A DNA stretch of 13,739 bases from Elusimicrobia bacterium RBG_16_66_12 (GCA_001800005.1 MGUL01000105.1:20995-34733), one strand, 5' to 3'; numbered from the stretch's first letter, positions 1 through 6,858 are shown. The notes: generated by a model not told the origin, from the sequence alone. Program-made: numbers and translations.

Positions 1-204
1 GCGTTCCTCGTAGCGTCCGTCTTCGAGAGAGAGGAGCCGGCTGCGTTCCTCGGGTCGCAGCGCCCCTGGCGCGTCGGCCCGGAACGGCGCGTCGGGCGCG
101 GCGTCAGCCGGGGAGCCCGGCTCGCAGAGCGCCGTCGCCGCGGCGAGACGCGCGGCCAGCAAAGGGAGGAGGACGCAAACGGCGAGGTTCAGGCGTCGGG
201 ACAT
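1..204 (-). CDS. Exported protein of unknown function, 5' part only
   Basis: An open frame of 68 codons runs from an ATG at 202-204 off the left edge of the window, so the C-terminus is missing. Residues 1-25 look like a Sec signal peptide: two arginines near the N-terminus, a hydrophobic Leu/Ala/Val core, and an Ala-Thr-Ala signal peptidase I site around residue 25. The Cys at 27 is preceded by Leu and does not fit a lipobox well. The mature part begins Ala/Pro/Asp-rich, as in a flexible linker. An AGGCGG Shine-Dalgarno-like sequence (minus strand, 211-216) lies 6 nt before the ATG, and a TATACT box lies further upstream. The gene follows the rRNA methyltransferase gene in the same direction but has its own possible promoter. 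No family is recognisable from this portion. The exported nature is inferred from the signal peptide alone. Confidence 0.6.
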   Translation of the reverse strand, partial: MSRRLNLAVCVLLPLLAARLAAATALCEPGSPADAAPDAPFRADAPGALRPEERSRLLSLEDGRYEER

Positions 205-223
205 GGGGTGCCGCCTAGCCGTG

Positions 224-229
224 AGTATA
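224..229 (-). promoter_or_regulatory. Possible -10 box for the exported protein gene
   Basis: On the minus strand TATACT (5 of 6 matches to TATAAT) lies 19 nt upstream of the ATG of the leftmost gene. This would give a leader of about 12 nt that contains the AGGCGG Shine-Dalgarno. No good -35 hexamer is visible at 16-18 bp spacing, so the call rests on the -10 box and its position only. Confidence 0.3.
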
Positions 230-259
230 GCCCGTCCTCCGGCTTCCCGCCAGGGGTCC

Positions 260-1645
260 CTAGGCCCGGTCGAGCAGGCCGACCATCTCGACGTGAGAGG
301 TCTGGGGGAAGAGGTCCACCGGCGTGACGCGGCGCAGGGTGTAGCCTGAGTGGCTGAGGAAGCCCGCGTCCCGGGCGAAGGTGGCGGGGTCGCAGGAGAC
401 GTAGACCACGCGCTTGATCTTGCGCTCGGTGAGGAAGCGGCGCACGGGCTGGGAGAGCCCGATCCGGGGAGGGTCGACGACCGCCGCGCAGCCGTCCGGG
501 AGTTCGGCGGTGAGCTTCGGCAGGACGGCTTCGGCGCGGCCGGCCTTGAAGCGGCAGTTCTTGACCGCGTTGCGCTCCGCGTTGCGGTAGGCGTCGCCGA
601 CCGCCTCGCGGTTCTCCTCGACGCCGACGACCTTGGGGAACGCGTCCGACATCCAGAGGGTGAGCGTGCCCACCCCGCAGTAGAGGTCCAGGCCCATCGG
701 GAACTTCCTGCCGCCGTCGCGGACCGCCTCCTTGGCCGTGTTGTAGAGGACCTCGGCCGCGGGGGTGTTGACCTGCAGGAAGGCCCCGGGCGACACCGCG
801 AAGCGGAAACGCCCGATGGTCTCCTCAATCTCGCGGGCGCCCCAGAGCCGACGCCAGGCCGGACCCAGCACCACCGAGGTCCGCTCCGGCTGGATGTTCA
901 GATGGAGTCCGATCATCTCCGGGTGCTGCGCGTGCAGTTCGGCCGCGAAGGACTCCCGGTCCGGGAACTCGGAGCGCGAGACCACGAGGGCGACCAGGGC
1001 CTGGCCCTCCGCGTTGGTGCGGATGTAGAGGTGGCGCAGCCAGCCCTTGCCCGTCTTGCCGTCATAGAAGGACCAGCCGCGCTCGGCGGCCATCCGCCGG
1101 ACCGTGTGCGCCAGGCGCACCGAGAGGTCGGGCTGGATGGGGCACTCGCGCATGTCGACGATCTCGCGCGAGCCGGCCGCGAAGAAGCCCATCCGCGCTC
1201 CGGCGGCGAAGGGGATCTGGACCTTGTTGCGGTAGCCCCAGGGCTGGGGCGAGGGCTTGGTCTCAAGAACGAGCTTCTCCGCGTCGGCGAATTTCCCGAG
1301 GCGCTTGAGGCAGTCCACCACGATGCCCCGCTTCTGCTTGAGCTGGGCGGCGTAGTCGAGGTGCTGCCAGTCGCAGCCGCCGCAGGCCGGTCCGGGGCGG
1401 GAGGGGGCGGCGTGGTGCGGGCAGGGCGGGTCCCGGCGGTCGGGGCCGGACGAGAGCACCTTCTTGATGCGGGCGCGGGCGAAGCTCGACTTGGATTCGA
1501 AGACCTCGACTTCAAGGCGGTCTCCGGGAGCCGCGTGGGGCACGAAGAGCACCCGGGAGGAGCCCTCGGCCCGGGCCAGGCCGTCTCCGGCGGGGGCCAT
1601 GCTGTCGACCTTCACCGTCAGAGTCTCGCGCGTCTCGTTCACCAT
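260..1645 (-). CDS. rlmD: 23S rRNA (uracil-C5)-methyltransferase, RlmD/TrmA family
   Basis: A 461-residue SAM-dependent RNA m5U methyltransferase; E. coli RlmD (RumA) modifies U1939 of 23S rRNA. Residues 8-65 match a TRAM RNA-binding domain. Likely [4Fe-4S] ligands are Cys75, Cys88, Cys91 (CGGC) and Cys168. The first gap is 12 residues rather than the 5 usual in RumA, because of a Pro/Ala-rich insert. The catalytic part shows FLQVN (289-293), the SAM-binding LDLYCGVGTLTL (319-330), DPPR (391-394), the nucleophile Cys418 in VSCDP, and Glu453 in HVEMV near the C-terminus. The family end coincides with the TAG stop, so amber is used here as a true terminator. Length is normal. The gene has no Shine-Dalgarno; a TACAAT box lies 3 nt before the ATG and 6 nt before the second codon, GTG, so the message may be leaderless and start at either. 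RlmC, RlmCD or TrmA-like specificity for another uridine cannot be excluded. Confidence 0.9.
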   Translation of the reverse strand: MVNETRETLTVKVDSMAPAGDGLARAEGSSRVLFVPHAAPGDRLEVEVFESKSSFARARIKKVLSSGPDRRDPPCPHHAAPSRPGPACGGCDWQHLDYAAQLKQKRGIVVDCLKRLGKFADAEKLVLETKPSPQPWGYRNKVQIPFAAGARMGFFAAGSREIVDMRECPIQPDLSVRLAHTVRRMAAERGWSFYDGKTGKGWLRHLYIRTNAEGQALVALVVSRSEFPDRESFAAELHAQHPEMIGLHLNIQPERTSVVLGPAWRRLWGAREIEETIGRFRFAVSPGAFLQVNTPAAEVLYNTAKEAVRDGGRKFPMGLDLYCGVGTLTLWMSDAFPKVVGVEENREAVGDAYRNAERNAVKNCRFKAGRAEAVLPKLTAELPDGCAAVVDPPRIGLSQPVRRFLTERKIKRVVYVSCDPATFARDAGFLSHSGYTLRRVTPVDLFPQTSHVEMVGLLDRA

Positions 1646-1648
1646 GGG

Positions 1649-1654
1649 ATTGTA
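1649..1654 (-). promoter_or_regulatory. -10 box (TACAAT) of rlmD, probably leaderless
   Basis: On the minus strand TACAAT lies 3 nt before the annotated ATG and exactly 6 nt before the following GTG codon (1640-1642). This leaves no room for a ribosome binding site. No convincing -35 box is present 16-18 bp upstream. It belongs to the 30-bp AT-rich divergent region shared with the lipoprotein gene. Confidence 0.45.
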
Positions 1655-1663
1655 CCAATTTTA

Positions 1664-1669
1664 TAGAAT
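1664..1669 (+). promoter_or_regulatory. -10 box (TAGAAT) of the lipoprotein operon, probably leaderless
   Basis: TAGAAT (5 of 6 to consensus) ends 6 nt before the GTG start at 1676, so transcription would begin at or very near the start codon. No -35 hexamer and no Shine-Dalgarno are visible. The geometry mirrors that on the opposite strand for rlmD. An overlapping TATAGA reading (1662-1667) is an alternative register. Confidence 0.45.
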
Positions 1670-1675
1670 GCCCAT

Positions 1676-2506
1676 GTGAGGACGAGCCTTGCCGGTTTGC
1701 TTTCCGCCGTCATGATCGGCGCCTGCGTGCCCTATCCCGGGGAACTGCCTGACGACGGGCGCGGCCGTTCCTTCACGGGGATCGTGGAGGGCGCCTACCC
1801 CGGCCTCGACGCGGGCTACAACGAGACGCAGGGGCTGCACTTCCAGGTGAAGGCCTACGGCATCGACGTCGTGCGCGCCGTCTCGGACAAGGCCGAGGAG
1901 TCGTACAACCGCATCATGACCGACACGGGGCTGTATTCCTTCAAACCCCGCGGCATGTATCAGATCGTGGTCTACGGCACGCAGGATGAGTTCCGCAAGA
2001 AGACCGGCCAGCCCGATTGGTCGGCGGGGGTCGCCGTCGGCAACGCGATCTACACCTATGTCTCGCCCCGCCTGGAGGGCGTGCTCTCCCACGAGATGAC
2101 CCATCTCATCTGGTTCGAGTTCATGGGCGGCCGACTGACCCAGGAGCACCGCTGGATCAACGAGGGTTTGGCCGTCTTCGAGGAAGCGAAGGCCGTCGAC
2201 CCGCGCGGGGGCGCGTCTCTCTTCGGCTCGCTGCGCCAGACCCTGCGTTCCTCGCCCATCCCGATGGACCAGATGATGCGGCTGGTCCCCGCCACCGAGC
2301 GAGCCTACGAGGTCAGCCTCTGGTATGCCCAGGCCGAGGACATGGTCCGCTTCCTGATCCAGCGCGGCGGCCGCATCGGCTTCTCTCAGTTCCTCACGGC
2401 TCTGCGCGACGGCAAGGACCTCGACCGGGCGGTCTCCGAGGGCTTCCCGGGGCAGTGGCGCGCGCTGGAGGACTTCGACCTGCAGTGGCGCCGGAGCCTG
2501 CCATGA
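1676..2506 (+). CDS. Lipoprotein, gluzincin-type zinc metallopeptidase-like (peptidase MA-like)
   Basis: A 276-residue predicted lipoprotein. The N-terminus has a short hydrophobic stretch ending in a lipobox IGAC with Cys17, so the mature protein should be lipid-anchored in the envelope. HEMTH (139-143) is an HExxH zinc-binding and catalytic motif, and Glu163 in NEGLAVFEE (162-170), 20 residues on, fits the third zinc ligand of gluzincins. The later YAQAEDMVRFL (217-227) matches the helix that follows in peptidase MA-like families. It is therefore likely an active envelope protease with unknown substrate. The start is GTG 1676, the only start compatible with a complete lipoprotein signal; it has no Shine-Dalgarno but a -10 box 6 nt upstream. 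Its stop overlaps the copper ATPase start (ATGA, 2503-2506), so the two are probably translationally coupled. The family assignment rests on the motifs; the substrate and any link to copper are unknown. Confidence 0.78.
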   Translation: MRTSLAGLLSAVMIGACVPYPGELPDDGRGRSFTGIVEGAYPGLDAGYNETQGLHFQVKAYGIDVVRAVSDKAEESYNRIMTDTGLYSFKPRGMYQIVVYGTQDEFRKKTGQPDWSAGVAVGNAIYTYVSPRLEGVLSHEMTHLIWFEFMGGRLTQEHRWINEGLAVFEEAKAVDPRGGASLFGSLRQTLRSSPIPMDQMMRLVPATERAYEVSLWYAQAEDMVRFLIQRGGRIGFSQFLTALRDGKDLDRAVSEGFPGQWRALEDFDLQWRRSLP

Positions 2507-2928
2507 GCCGTCCGCCTCCGACCGCTCCCGGCGCCTCGCGCCGCGTCGTCCTTCCCGTGCGCGGCATGCATTGCGCCTCGTGCGTGGCCAAAGTGGAGGG
2601 AGCGATCGAGAAGATCGACGGCGTGAGCGCGGTCAGCGTGGACCTGCCCTCGCGCACCGTGGCCGTGGATTTCACGCCGGTGCCGGGCAAGCTCGAGGTC
2701 CGGACGCTGCGCCGCGCCATCGAGAAGGCGGGCTACGATGTTCTCGGCGAGAGCGAGAGCCGCGTGCAGGCCGAGTCCATCAGCCTCCTCTCCCAGCAGG
2801 AGGAGCAGCGCGTGCTGATGACGCGGCTGCAGGTCGCCGTGGTCTTCTCGGCGCCGCTGATGCTGGCCCACTGGCTGAAACTTTCCCCGTACACCGCCCT
2901 GCTGCTGGCGGTCCCGGTCCAGGTCTAG
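2503..2928 (+). CDS. copA: Copper P-type ATPase CopA, N-terminal part (ends at in-frame amber codon)
   Basis: This is the first 141 codons of a CopA-like Cu+ exporter. A heavy-metal-associated domain occupies about residues 15-80, with GMHCASC (21-27) supplying the copper-binding Cys24 and Cys27. A linker and the first transmembrane segment (about 110-126) follow, then the second segment (about 129-141), cut by TAG at codon 142. The same frame continues without shift into the rest of the ATPase. The residue order around the stop, PVQV-stop-GG, aligns with the usual PVQ-hydrophobic-Trp-Ala-Gly of the family, so the TAG stands where TGG is expected (one G-to-A change). Alone this piece could at most be a membrane-tethered copper-binding domain. 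The ATG overlaps the stop of the preceding lipoprotein gene (ATGA). The family call is firm. Whether the gene is broken, misread or decoded through cannot be told from the sequence. Confidence 0.85.
   Translation: MSRPPPTAPGASRRVVLPVRGMHCASCVAKVEGAIEKIDGVSAVSVDLPSRTVAVDFTPVPGKLEVRTLRRAIEKAGYDVLGESESRVQAESISLLSQQEEQRVLMTRLQVAVVFSAPLMLAHWLKLSPYTALLLAVPVQV
2926..2928 (+). other. In-frame amber codon interrupting copA
   Basis: TAG is codon 142 of an otherwise continuous frame from 2503 to 4731. Both sides encode conserved CopA sequence in the same phase, so nothing else is lost. The following base is G, and no obvious selenocysteine-type or pseudoknot structure was recognised just downstream. 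The codon replaces a position usually held by Trp in the second transmembrane helix. Confidence 0.9.
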
Positions 2929-2985
2929 GGCGGCAGGCATTTCCACCAGGGGCTGTCCCGTTCGCTGCTGCGCCGGCGCGCGGAC

Positions 2986-4731
2986 ATGGACGCGCTGGTC
3001 TCCATCTCGACTTGGGCCGCGTTCTTCTACAGCGCGTACGTGGTCCTGCTCCCCGAGACCCTGCCTCCGGCCGCGCGCCAGACCCAGTGGGACGCGGTCA
3101 GCGGCCTGATCGTCTTCGTGACGCTGGGGCGCTGGATCGAGGCCAAGACCCGCGGCAAGACCAACGAAGCCGTCGTCACGCTGATGCGCATGGCGCCCAA
3201 GACCGCCCGCGTGCTGCGCGAGGGGCAGGAGTTGACCGTGCCGCTGGCCGAGGTGTCGGTCGGCGAGACGGTGCGCGTGCGTCCCGGCGAGCAGATCGGC
3301 ACCGACGGGGAGGTCGTCGTCGGCAGCTCCACGGTCGACGAGGCCTTGCTGACCGGCGAGAGCCTTCCCGTCGAGAAGGCTCCCGGCAGCCGCGTCTGGG
3401 GCGGCACGCTCAACAAGAACGGAGCCCTCGAGGTCCGCGTGACGCGGCCCGGCGACGAGTCGGCCCTCTCCCGCATCGTCGAGGCCGTGCGCGAGAGCCA
3501 GTCGACCAAGCCCAAGATCCAGCGTTCCGTCGACAAGGTCGCGGCGTGGTTCGTGCCCGCCGTGATCGCCTTGGCCGTCCTGACGGCCGCGTCTTGGCTG
3601 CGCTGGGGGCCCGAGCCGCGCTTCCTGTTCGCGATGACCTCCTTCGTCTCGGTCCTGGCCTGCGCATGCCCCTGCGCGCTCGGCCTGGCCACGCCCCTGG
3701 CCGTCGTGGCGGGGATGGGCCGCGCGGCGGAGATGGGGGTGTTCATCCGCAACGCCGAGATACTGGAGGACGTGGGCAAACTCGACGTGGTGCTCTTCGA
3801 CAAGACGGGCACGCTGACCCTCGGCCGCCCCCAGGTCGCGGGCGCCATCGTCCTGCGGGGGACCGAGGACGAGATGCTGTCCTGGGCGCAGGCCTGCGAG
3901 GAGCGCTCCGAGCATCCCTTCGCCGCCGCCATCCGCGCGCTGGCCAAGGAGCGGCGCGCCGTCTCGCCGAACGTGGAGTCGTTCGAGGCCCTTCCCGGAC
4001 GCGGGGTCATCGTGCGCTCGGGCTCGCGCACGGCGCGGGTCGGCAGCCTGCCGTGGCTCAAGGAAGCGGGGGTGACGATCCCTCAGGACGACGCGACGCG
4101 TTTCTCGGAGGTGGGCTCTCTGCTGGGCGTGGCCGTGGACGGCGACCTTCTCGGGGCCTTCCGGATGGAGAACGCGGTGCGGCCCTCGGCGCGCGGCGCG
4201 GTCGCGGCGCTCAAGGGCATGGGGCTGGAGGTCTATCTCGTTTCCGGCGACCGCAACGCCGCGGCCTACAGCGTGGCCGAACAGGTCGGCATCGGCACGG
4301 TCTTCGCCGAGGTCCGCCCCGAGGAGAAGGCCGACATCGTGCGCCGCTTCCAAGCCGAGGGCAAGAAGGTCGCCATGATCGGCGAGGGCTTCAACGACGC
4401 TCCGGCGCTGGCGCATGCGGACATCGGCGTGGCCCTGGCCAGCGGCACCGACGTCGCCGTCGAGTCGGCGGACCTGACCCTGATGAACCCGGACCTGACC
4501 TATCTCGCCAAGGCCATCGCGCTGAGCCAGCGCATCCGGCTCGTGATCCGTCAGAACCTGGCCTGGGCTTTCGCCTACAACCTGCTGCTCATCCCCGTCG
4601 CGGCCGGCGCGCTCTACCCGAAGTGGGGGGTGCTGCTTCGCCCTGAGTATGCGGGCGCCGCGATGGCGCTGAGCTCGATTTCCGTGGCCTTGAATTCCCT
4701 AAGACTGAGGAGAAAAGATGTCTCGATATGA
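2986..4731 (+). CDS. copA: Copper P-type ATPase CopA, C-terminal catalytic part
   Basis: This region holds the whole catalytic core of a P1B-type Cu+ ATPase, in phase with the part before the amber codon. Positions count from the ATG at 2986. The actuator domain has TGES (123-126), the transport site is CPC (228-230) in a membrane helix, the phosphorylated Asp272 lies in DKTGT (272-276), the nucleotide-site HP is at 310-311 and GDRN at 421-424. The last membrane helices carry YN (531-532) and MALSS (560-564), the signature of Cu+ transporters. The hinge motif reads GEGFND (466-471) instead of the usual GDGxND, a conservative Asp-to-Glu change. The ATG at 2986 is the internal Met of the conserved MDxLVS motif and has no Shine-Dalgarno, so independent translation is doubtful; the true gene starts at 2503, giving 742 codons with the amber. 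Without codons 1-161 it lacks the metal-binding domain and first two helices. Its end overlaps queF by 14 bp. Confidence 0.88.
   Translation: MDALVSISTWAAFFYSAYVVLLPETLPPAARQTQWDAVSGLIVFVTLGRWIEAKTRGKTNEAVVTLMRMAPKTARVLREGQELTVPLAEVSVGETVRVRPGEQIGTDGEVVVGSSTVDEALLTGESLPVEKAPGSRVWGGTLNKNGALEVRVTRPGDESALSRIVEAVRESQSTKPKIQRSVDKVAAWFVPAVIALAVLTAASWLRWGPEPRFLFAMTSFVSVLACACPCALGLATPLAVVAGMGRAAEMGVFIRNAEILEDVGKLDVVLFDKTGTLTLGRPQVAGAIVLRGTEDEMLSWAQACEERSEHPFAAAIRALAKERRAVSPNVESFEALPGRGVIVRSGSRTARVGSLPWLKEAGVTIPQDDATRFSEVGSLLGVAVDGDLLGAFRMENAVRPSARGAVAALKGMGLEVYLVSGDRNAAAYSVAEQVGIGTVFAEVRPEEKADIVRRFQAEGKKVAMIGEGFNDAPALAHADIGVALASGTDVAVESADLTLMNPDLTYLAKAIALSQRIRLVIRQNLAWAFAYNLLLIPVAAGALYPKWGVLLRPEYAGAAMALSSISVALNSLRLRRKDVSI
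4708..4712 (+). promoter_or_regulatory. Shine-Dalgarno of queF
   Basis: AGGAG lies 5 nt before the ATG at 4718, inside the last codons of copA. It fixes the queF start at 4718 rather than at the in-frame ATG at 4742 (residue Met9). Confidence 0.8.
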
Positions 4732-5143
4732 GAAGGCGTCCATGACCCACGGCTACAACCCCGACCTGGCCCTTTCCGGCGCCGACTCGCCCCTGCCGCC
4801 CATCGAGACCTGGCCCAACCAGCACCGGGGCTACGAGATCGAGATCTCGGTCCCCGAGTTCACCTCGGTCTGCCCGAAGACGAAGCTGCCCGACTTCGGC
4901 GTGATCACGGTGCGCTACCTGCCGAACAAGGAATGCCTGGAGCTCAAGAGCTTTAAGTACTACATGCTCGGGTACCGCAACATGGGCATCTTCTACGAGA
5001 ACGCCGTCAACCGGATACTCGACGACATCGCGAAGGCGACGAAGCCCGTCTGGTGCGAGGTGGTCGGGGCGTTCACCTCGCGCGGCGGCATGCGCTCGAC
5101 GATCACCGCCCGCTACCCGCGCAAGGCCTTCCCTCCGCGTTGA
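4718..5143 (+). CDS. queF: NADPH-dependent 7-cyano-7-deazaguanine (preQ0) reductase
   Basis: A 141-residue type I (single-domain) QueF. It reduces the nitrile of preQ0 to the amine preQ1 with two NADPH, in the pathway to the tRNA wobble nucleoside queuosine; it is cytoplasmic. Cys52 in SVCPKT is the nucleophile that forms the thioimide and Asp59 the likely proton donor. The QueF signature ELKSFKYY spans 75-82 (NADPH binding), and Glu94 in FYENAVN fits the substrate-binding Glu. Length agrees with Bacillus-type QueF, not the longer two-domain E. coli type. The start is supported by AGGAG 5 nt upstream. It overlaps copA at its 5' end and the glycosyltransferase at its 3' end (TTGA), so it is in the middle of a coupled operon with no other queuosine gene in view. 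The function is secure; the operon association has no evident metabolic logic. Confidence 0.95.
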   Translation: MSRYEKASMTHGYNPDLALSGADSPLPPIETWPNQHRGYEIEISVPEFTSVCPKTKLPDFGVITVRYLPNKECLELKSFKYYMLGYRNMGIFYENAVNRILDDIAKATKPVWCEVVGAFTSRGGMRSTITARYPRKAFPPR

Positions 5144-6819
5144 AACGACCCGTCCCGCTCGTCCTCATCGCCCTCGGTTCGGTCCTGCTGTTCTGGAACC
5201 TGGGCCGTCCGGCTCTTTGGCAGGACGAAGCGGAGACGGCGCTGCGCGCCGAATCCATCCTCGACACCGGTCTTCCGCGCAGGACTCTTCGGGGAGTGTT
5301 GGTCACCACTCAGCATTCCCTGGCCGCTCATGAAGGAAATGCCGAAGGCATTTGGACCTGGAACACCTGGCTGCCCGCCTATCTCGTCGCGGCGTCCTTC
5401 GCCATCCTTGGTCGAACGCCGTTCGCCGCTCGATTGCCGTTCGCTTTGTCGGGTCTGCTCGCCCTGTGGCTGGCCTGGCGTCTTTTCTCCGACGGCGAGG
5501 ACGACGAACTCGCCCTGCGCCGTCCTTGGTCTGCCGAGGCCGCGCTCGCGATGCTGGTCTTGTCCCCGGCGTTCCTCCTCTTCTGCCGCCAGTCGCGCTA
5601 CTACGGGCTTATCCCCCTCGGGACGGTCCTCGTCCTGCATGCGTGGCGGCGTCTTCTCGCCAAGAAGCCTTGGGGCGCCTGGGCCCTGGCGCTCTCTCTC
5701 CAGTTCCTGCTCCACGCCTCCTTCGCCTTCTTCGCCTGCGCATGCCTGGCCCTCGTCCTCGACGCCGCCTTGCGCCTGGACGAATGTCCGCGCGCCGGCC
5801 GTTTCTGGGCCGCGGCCGTCCTCACCCTCGCCCTCGCCGCTCCGGCCGCCTGGTACTTCCGGATCTGGGACCGGCTGGGCAATCACGCCTACGGCTTCGC
5901 CGAGTCGCTGGAGTTTTTAAAGACAAGTTTATTGTGGTTGGCCGCTTTCGCCATGCCTCTCGCGTTGGTCGTTGCCGTTTACATCCGCCGTTGGATCCTC
6001 GTCCTCCTGGGAGCCGTGCTCCTGTGCGGTCTTGTCTCCGAGGGTCCGTGGTCCCGGCTCTGCGCCGTCGCCGTCTGGTCGTCTTTGCTCCTCGCCGCCG
6101 CGCGCGAGCCCGCGCCGTACGGCGTGATGAGTCTGCGCCGCATGTGCCTCTTGTCGGTCGTCGCGACGCTGGCGGTCTTGTCCTTCTCCGCCGCGGAGCC
6201 GTACGGTCGATATCTCGCCGGACTCCTGCCCGTCCTCGCCTACCTCGCCGCGCGCGGCTTCTCCGGTCTCGCGCGCGGGAGCGCTCCGGTGGTGGCGGGG
6301 CTGGTGGTCCTCGCCGCGGGCGGGAACCTCTTCTTCGTCGGCCCGCTGAAGGCCGCTCAGTCCTTGGTCTCCGCGGAGCCGGCCGCGTCGGTCTCGGGGA
6401 TGATGAGACAGCGACTGCGCGACCTCCCGCCGCGCTCGGACCTGCGCGCCTTTGTCGAGGAGATCTTCCGCGGCCCCGAAGGCTACATCGAGGCCGCGGC
6501 CGCGGTCATGAAGGCCGGAGGGGGAAAGGACTTCTTCTCCGACGCCGACGACCTCTCCTTGATATTCGCGGCGGGCCTGCGTCCGCTCGCGCCCGAGGAG
6601 TTCAAGACGCGGGAACCCGATTGGCTGATGCCGTCGCCGTGGATTCGCCTCACGCCGGAGCTGGACGCGCGCGTGAGCGCGCTGATCGCTTCCGGCCGTT
6701 ATGAGCAGGTCATCGTCGACGCGCCGCGTCTGCTGTGGCAGAACAATCCCGACCCGCTCTTCCGCGACTTCTCTCCCCGCCGAGGCCCCTTGCCCCTTTT
6801 CCGTCGTCTTTCTCCGTGA
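5140..6819 (+). CDS. Multi-pass GT-C glycosyltransferase, GT39/ArnT-like (PMT family)
   Basis: About 559 residues, mostly hydrophobic, with roughly ten transmembrane segments in the first two thirds and a soluble C-terminal third. Just after the first membrane helix (about 4-20) comes WQDEAET with Asp29-Glu30, the acidic motif of the first external loop that binds metal and lipid-phosphate sugar in PMT/ArnT-type enzymes. RQSRYYG further on matches the conserved aromatic-Arg patch of the PMT_2 family. Such enzymes transfer a sugar from a polyprenyl-phosphate donor to protein, lipid A or other envelope glycans; donor and acceptor cannot be told here. The start chosen is TTG 5140, which overlaps the queF stop as TTGA and places the membrane helix at the N-terminus. 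The frame stays open upstream to an ATG at 5053, but those 29 codons lie inside queF and look like out-of-phase coding. No strong Shine-Dalgarno is present, so translation probably depends on coupling to queF. Confidence 0.75.
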   Translation: MKRPVPLVLIALGSVLLFWNLGRPALWQDEAETALRAESILDTGLPRRTLRGVLVTTQHSLAAHEGNAEGIWTWNTWLPAYLVAASFAILGRTPFAARLPFALSGLLALWLAWRLFSDGEDDELALRRPWSAEAALAMLVLSPAFLLFCRQSRYYGLIPLGTVLVLHAWRRLLAKKPWGAWALALSLQFLLHASFAFFACACLALVLDAALRLDECPRAGRFWAAAVLTLALAAPAAWYFRIWDRLGNHAYGFAESLEFLKTSLLWLAAFAMPLALVVAVYIRRWILVLLGAVLLCGLVSEGPWSRLCAVAVWSSLLLAAAREPAPYGVMSLRRMCLLSVVATLAVLSFSAAEPYGRYLAGLLPVLAYLAARGFSGLARGSAPVVAGLVVLAAGGNLFFVGPLKAAQSLVSAEPAASVSGMMRQRLRDLPPRSDLRAFVEEIFRGPEGYIEAAAAVMKAGGGKDFFSDADDLSLIFAAGLRPLAPEEFKTREPDWLMPSPWIRLTPELDARVSALIASGRYEQVIVDAPRLLWQNNPDPLFRDFSPRRGPLPLFRRLSP

Positions 6820-6858
6820 TGGCGGTAAGAAAGCTAATAAGGTACGCGCGGGCCCGAC

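Noticed and set aside
350..1666. Plus-strand open frame of 438 codons opposite rlmD
   Set aside because: Antisense shadow of a clear methyltransferase gene. Its composition is Arg/Gly/Ala/Val-rich without family motifs, as GC-rich codons give on the reverse strand.
2926..2928. Genome-wide reassignment of TAG as a sense codon
   Set aside because: rlmD ends naturally at TAG (260-262) exactly where the family ends, so amber acts as a true stop at least there. Local readthrough in copA remains possible.
2986..2988. ATG 2986 as a genuine independent start of a shortened copper ATPase
   Set aside because: It is the Met of the conserved MDxLVS motif, has no Shine-Dalgarno, and would drop two membrane helices. 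Reported only as the bounds of the C-terminal part.
2386..4416. Minus-strand open frame of 676 codons opposite copA
   Set aside because: Rich in Arg, His, Gly and Asp with no recognisable domain. The plus strand carries all P-type ATPase motifs.
2571..4646. Plus-strand 691-codon frame shifted relative to copA
   Set aside because: Arg/Gly-rich out-of-phase reading of copA; no motif and no ribosome site.
5053..5139. Longer N-terminus for the glycosyltransferase from ATG 5053
   Set aside because: These 29 codons are inside queF in another frame and encode an Arg/His-rich stretch. The TTG at 5140 places the membrane helix at the N-terminus.
6808..6833. Hairpin (CTTTCT-CCG with CGG-TA-AGAAAG) as terminator after the glycosyltransferase gene
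   Set aside because: The stem is short with a bulge and no T run follows, so it does not qualify as an intrinsic terminator.
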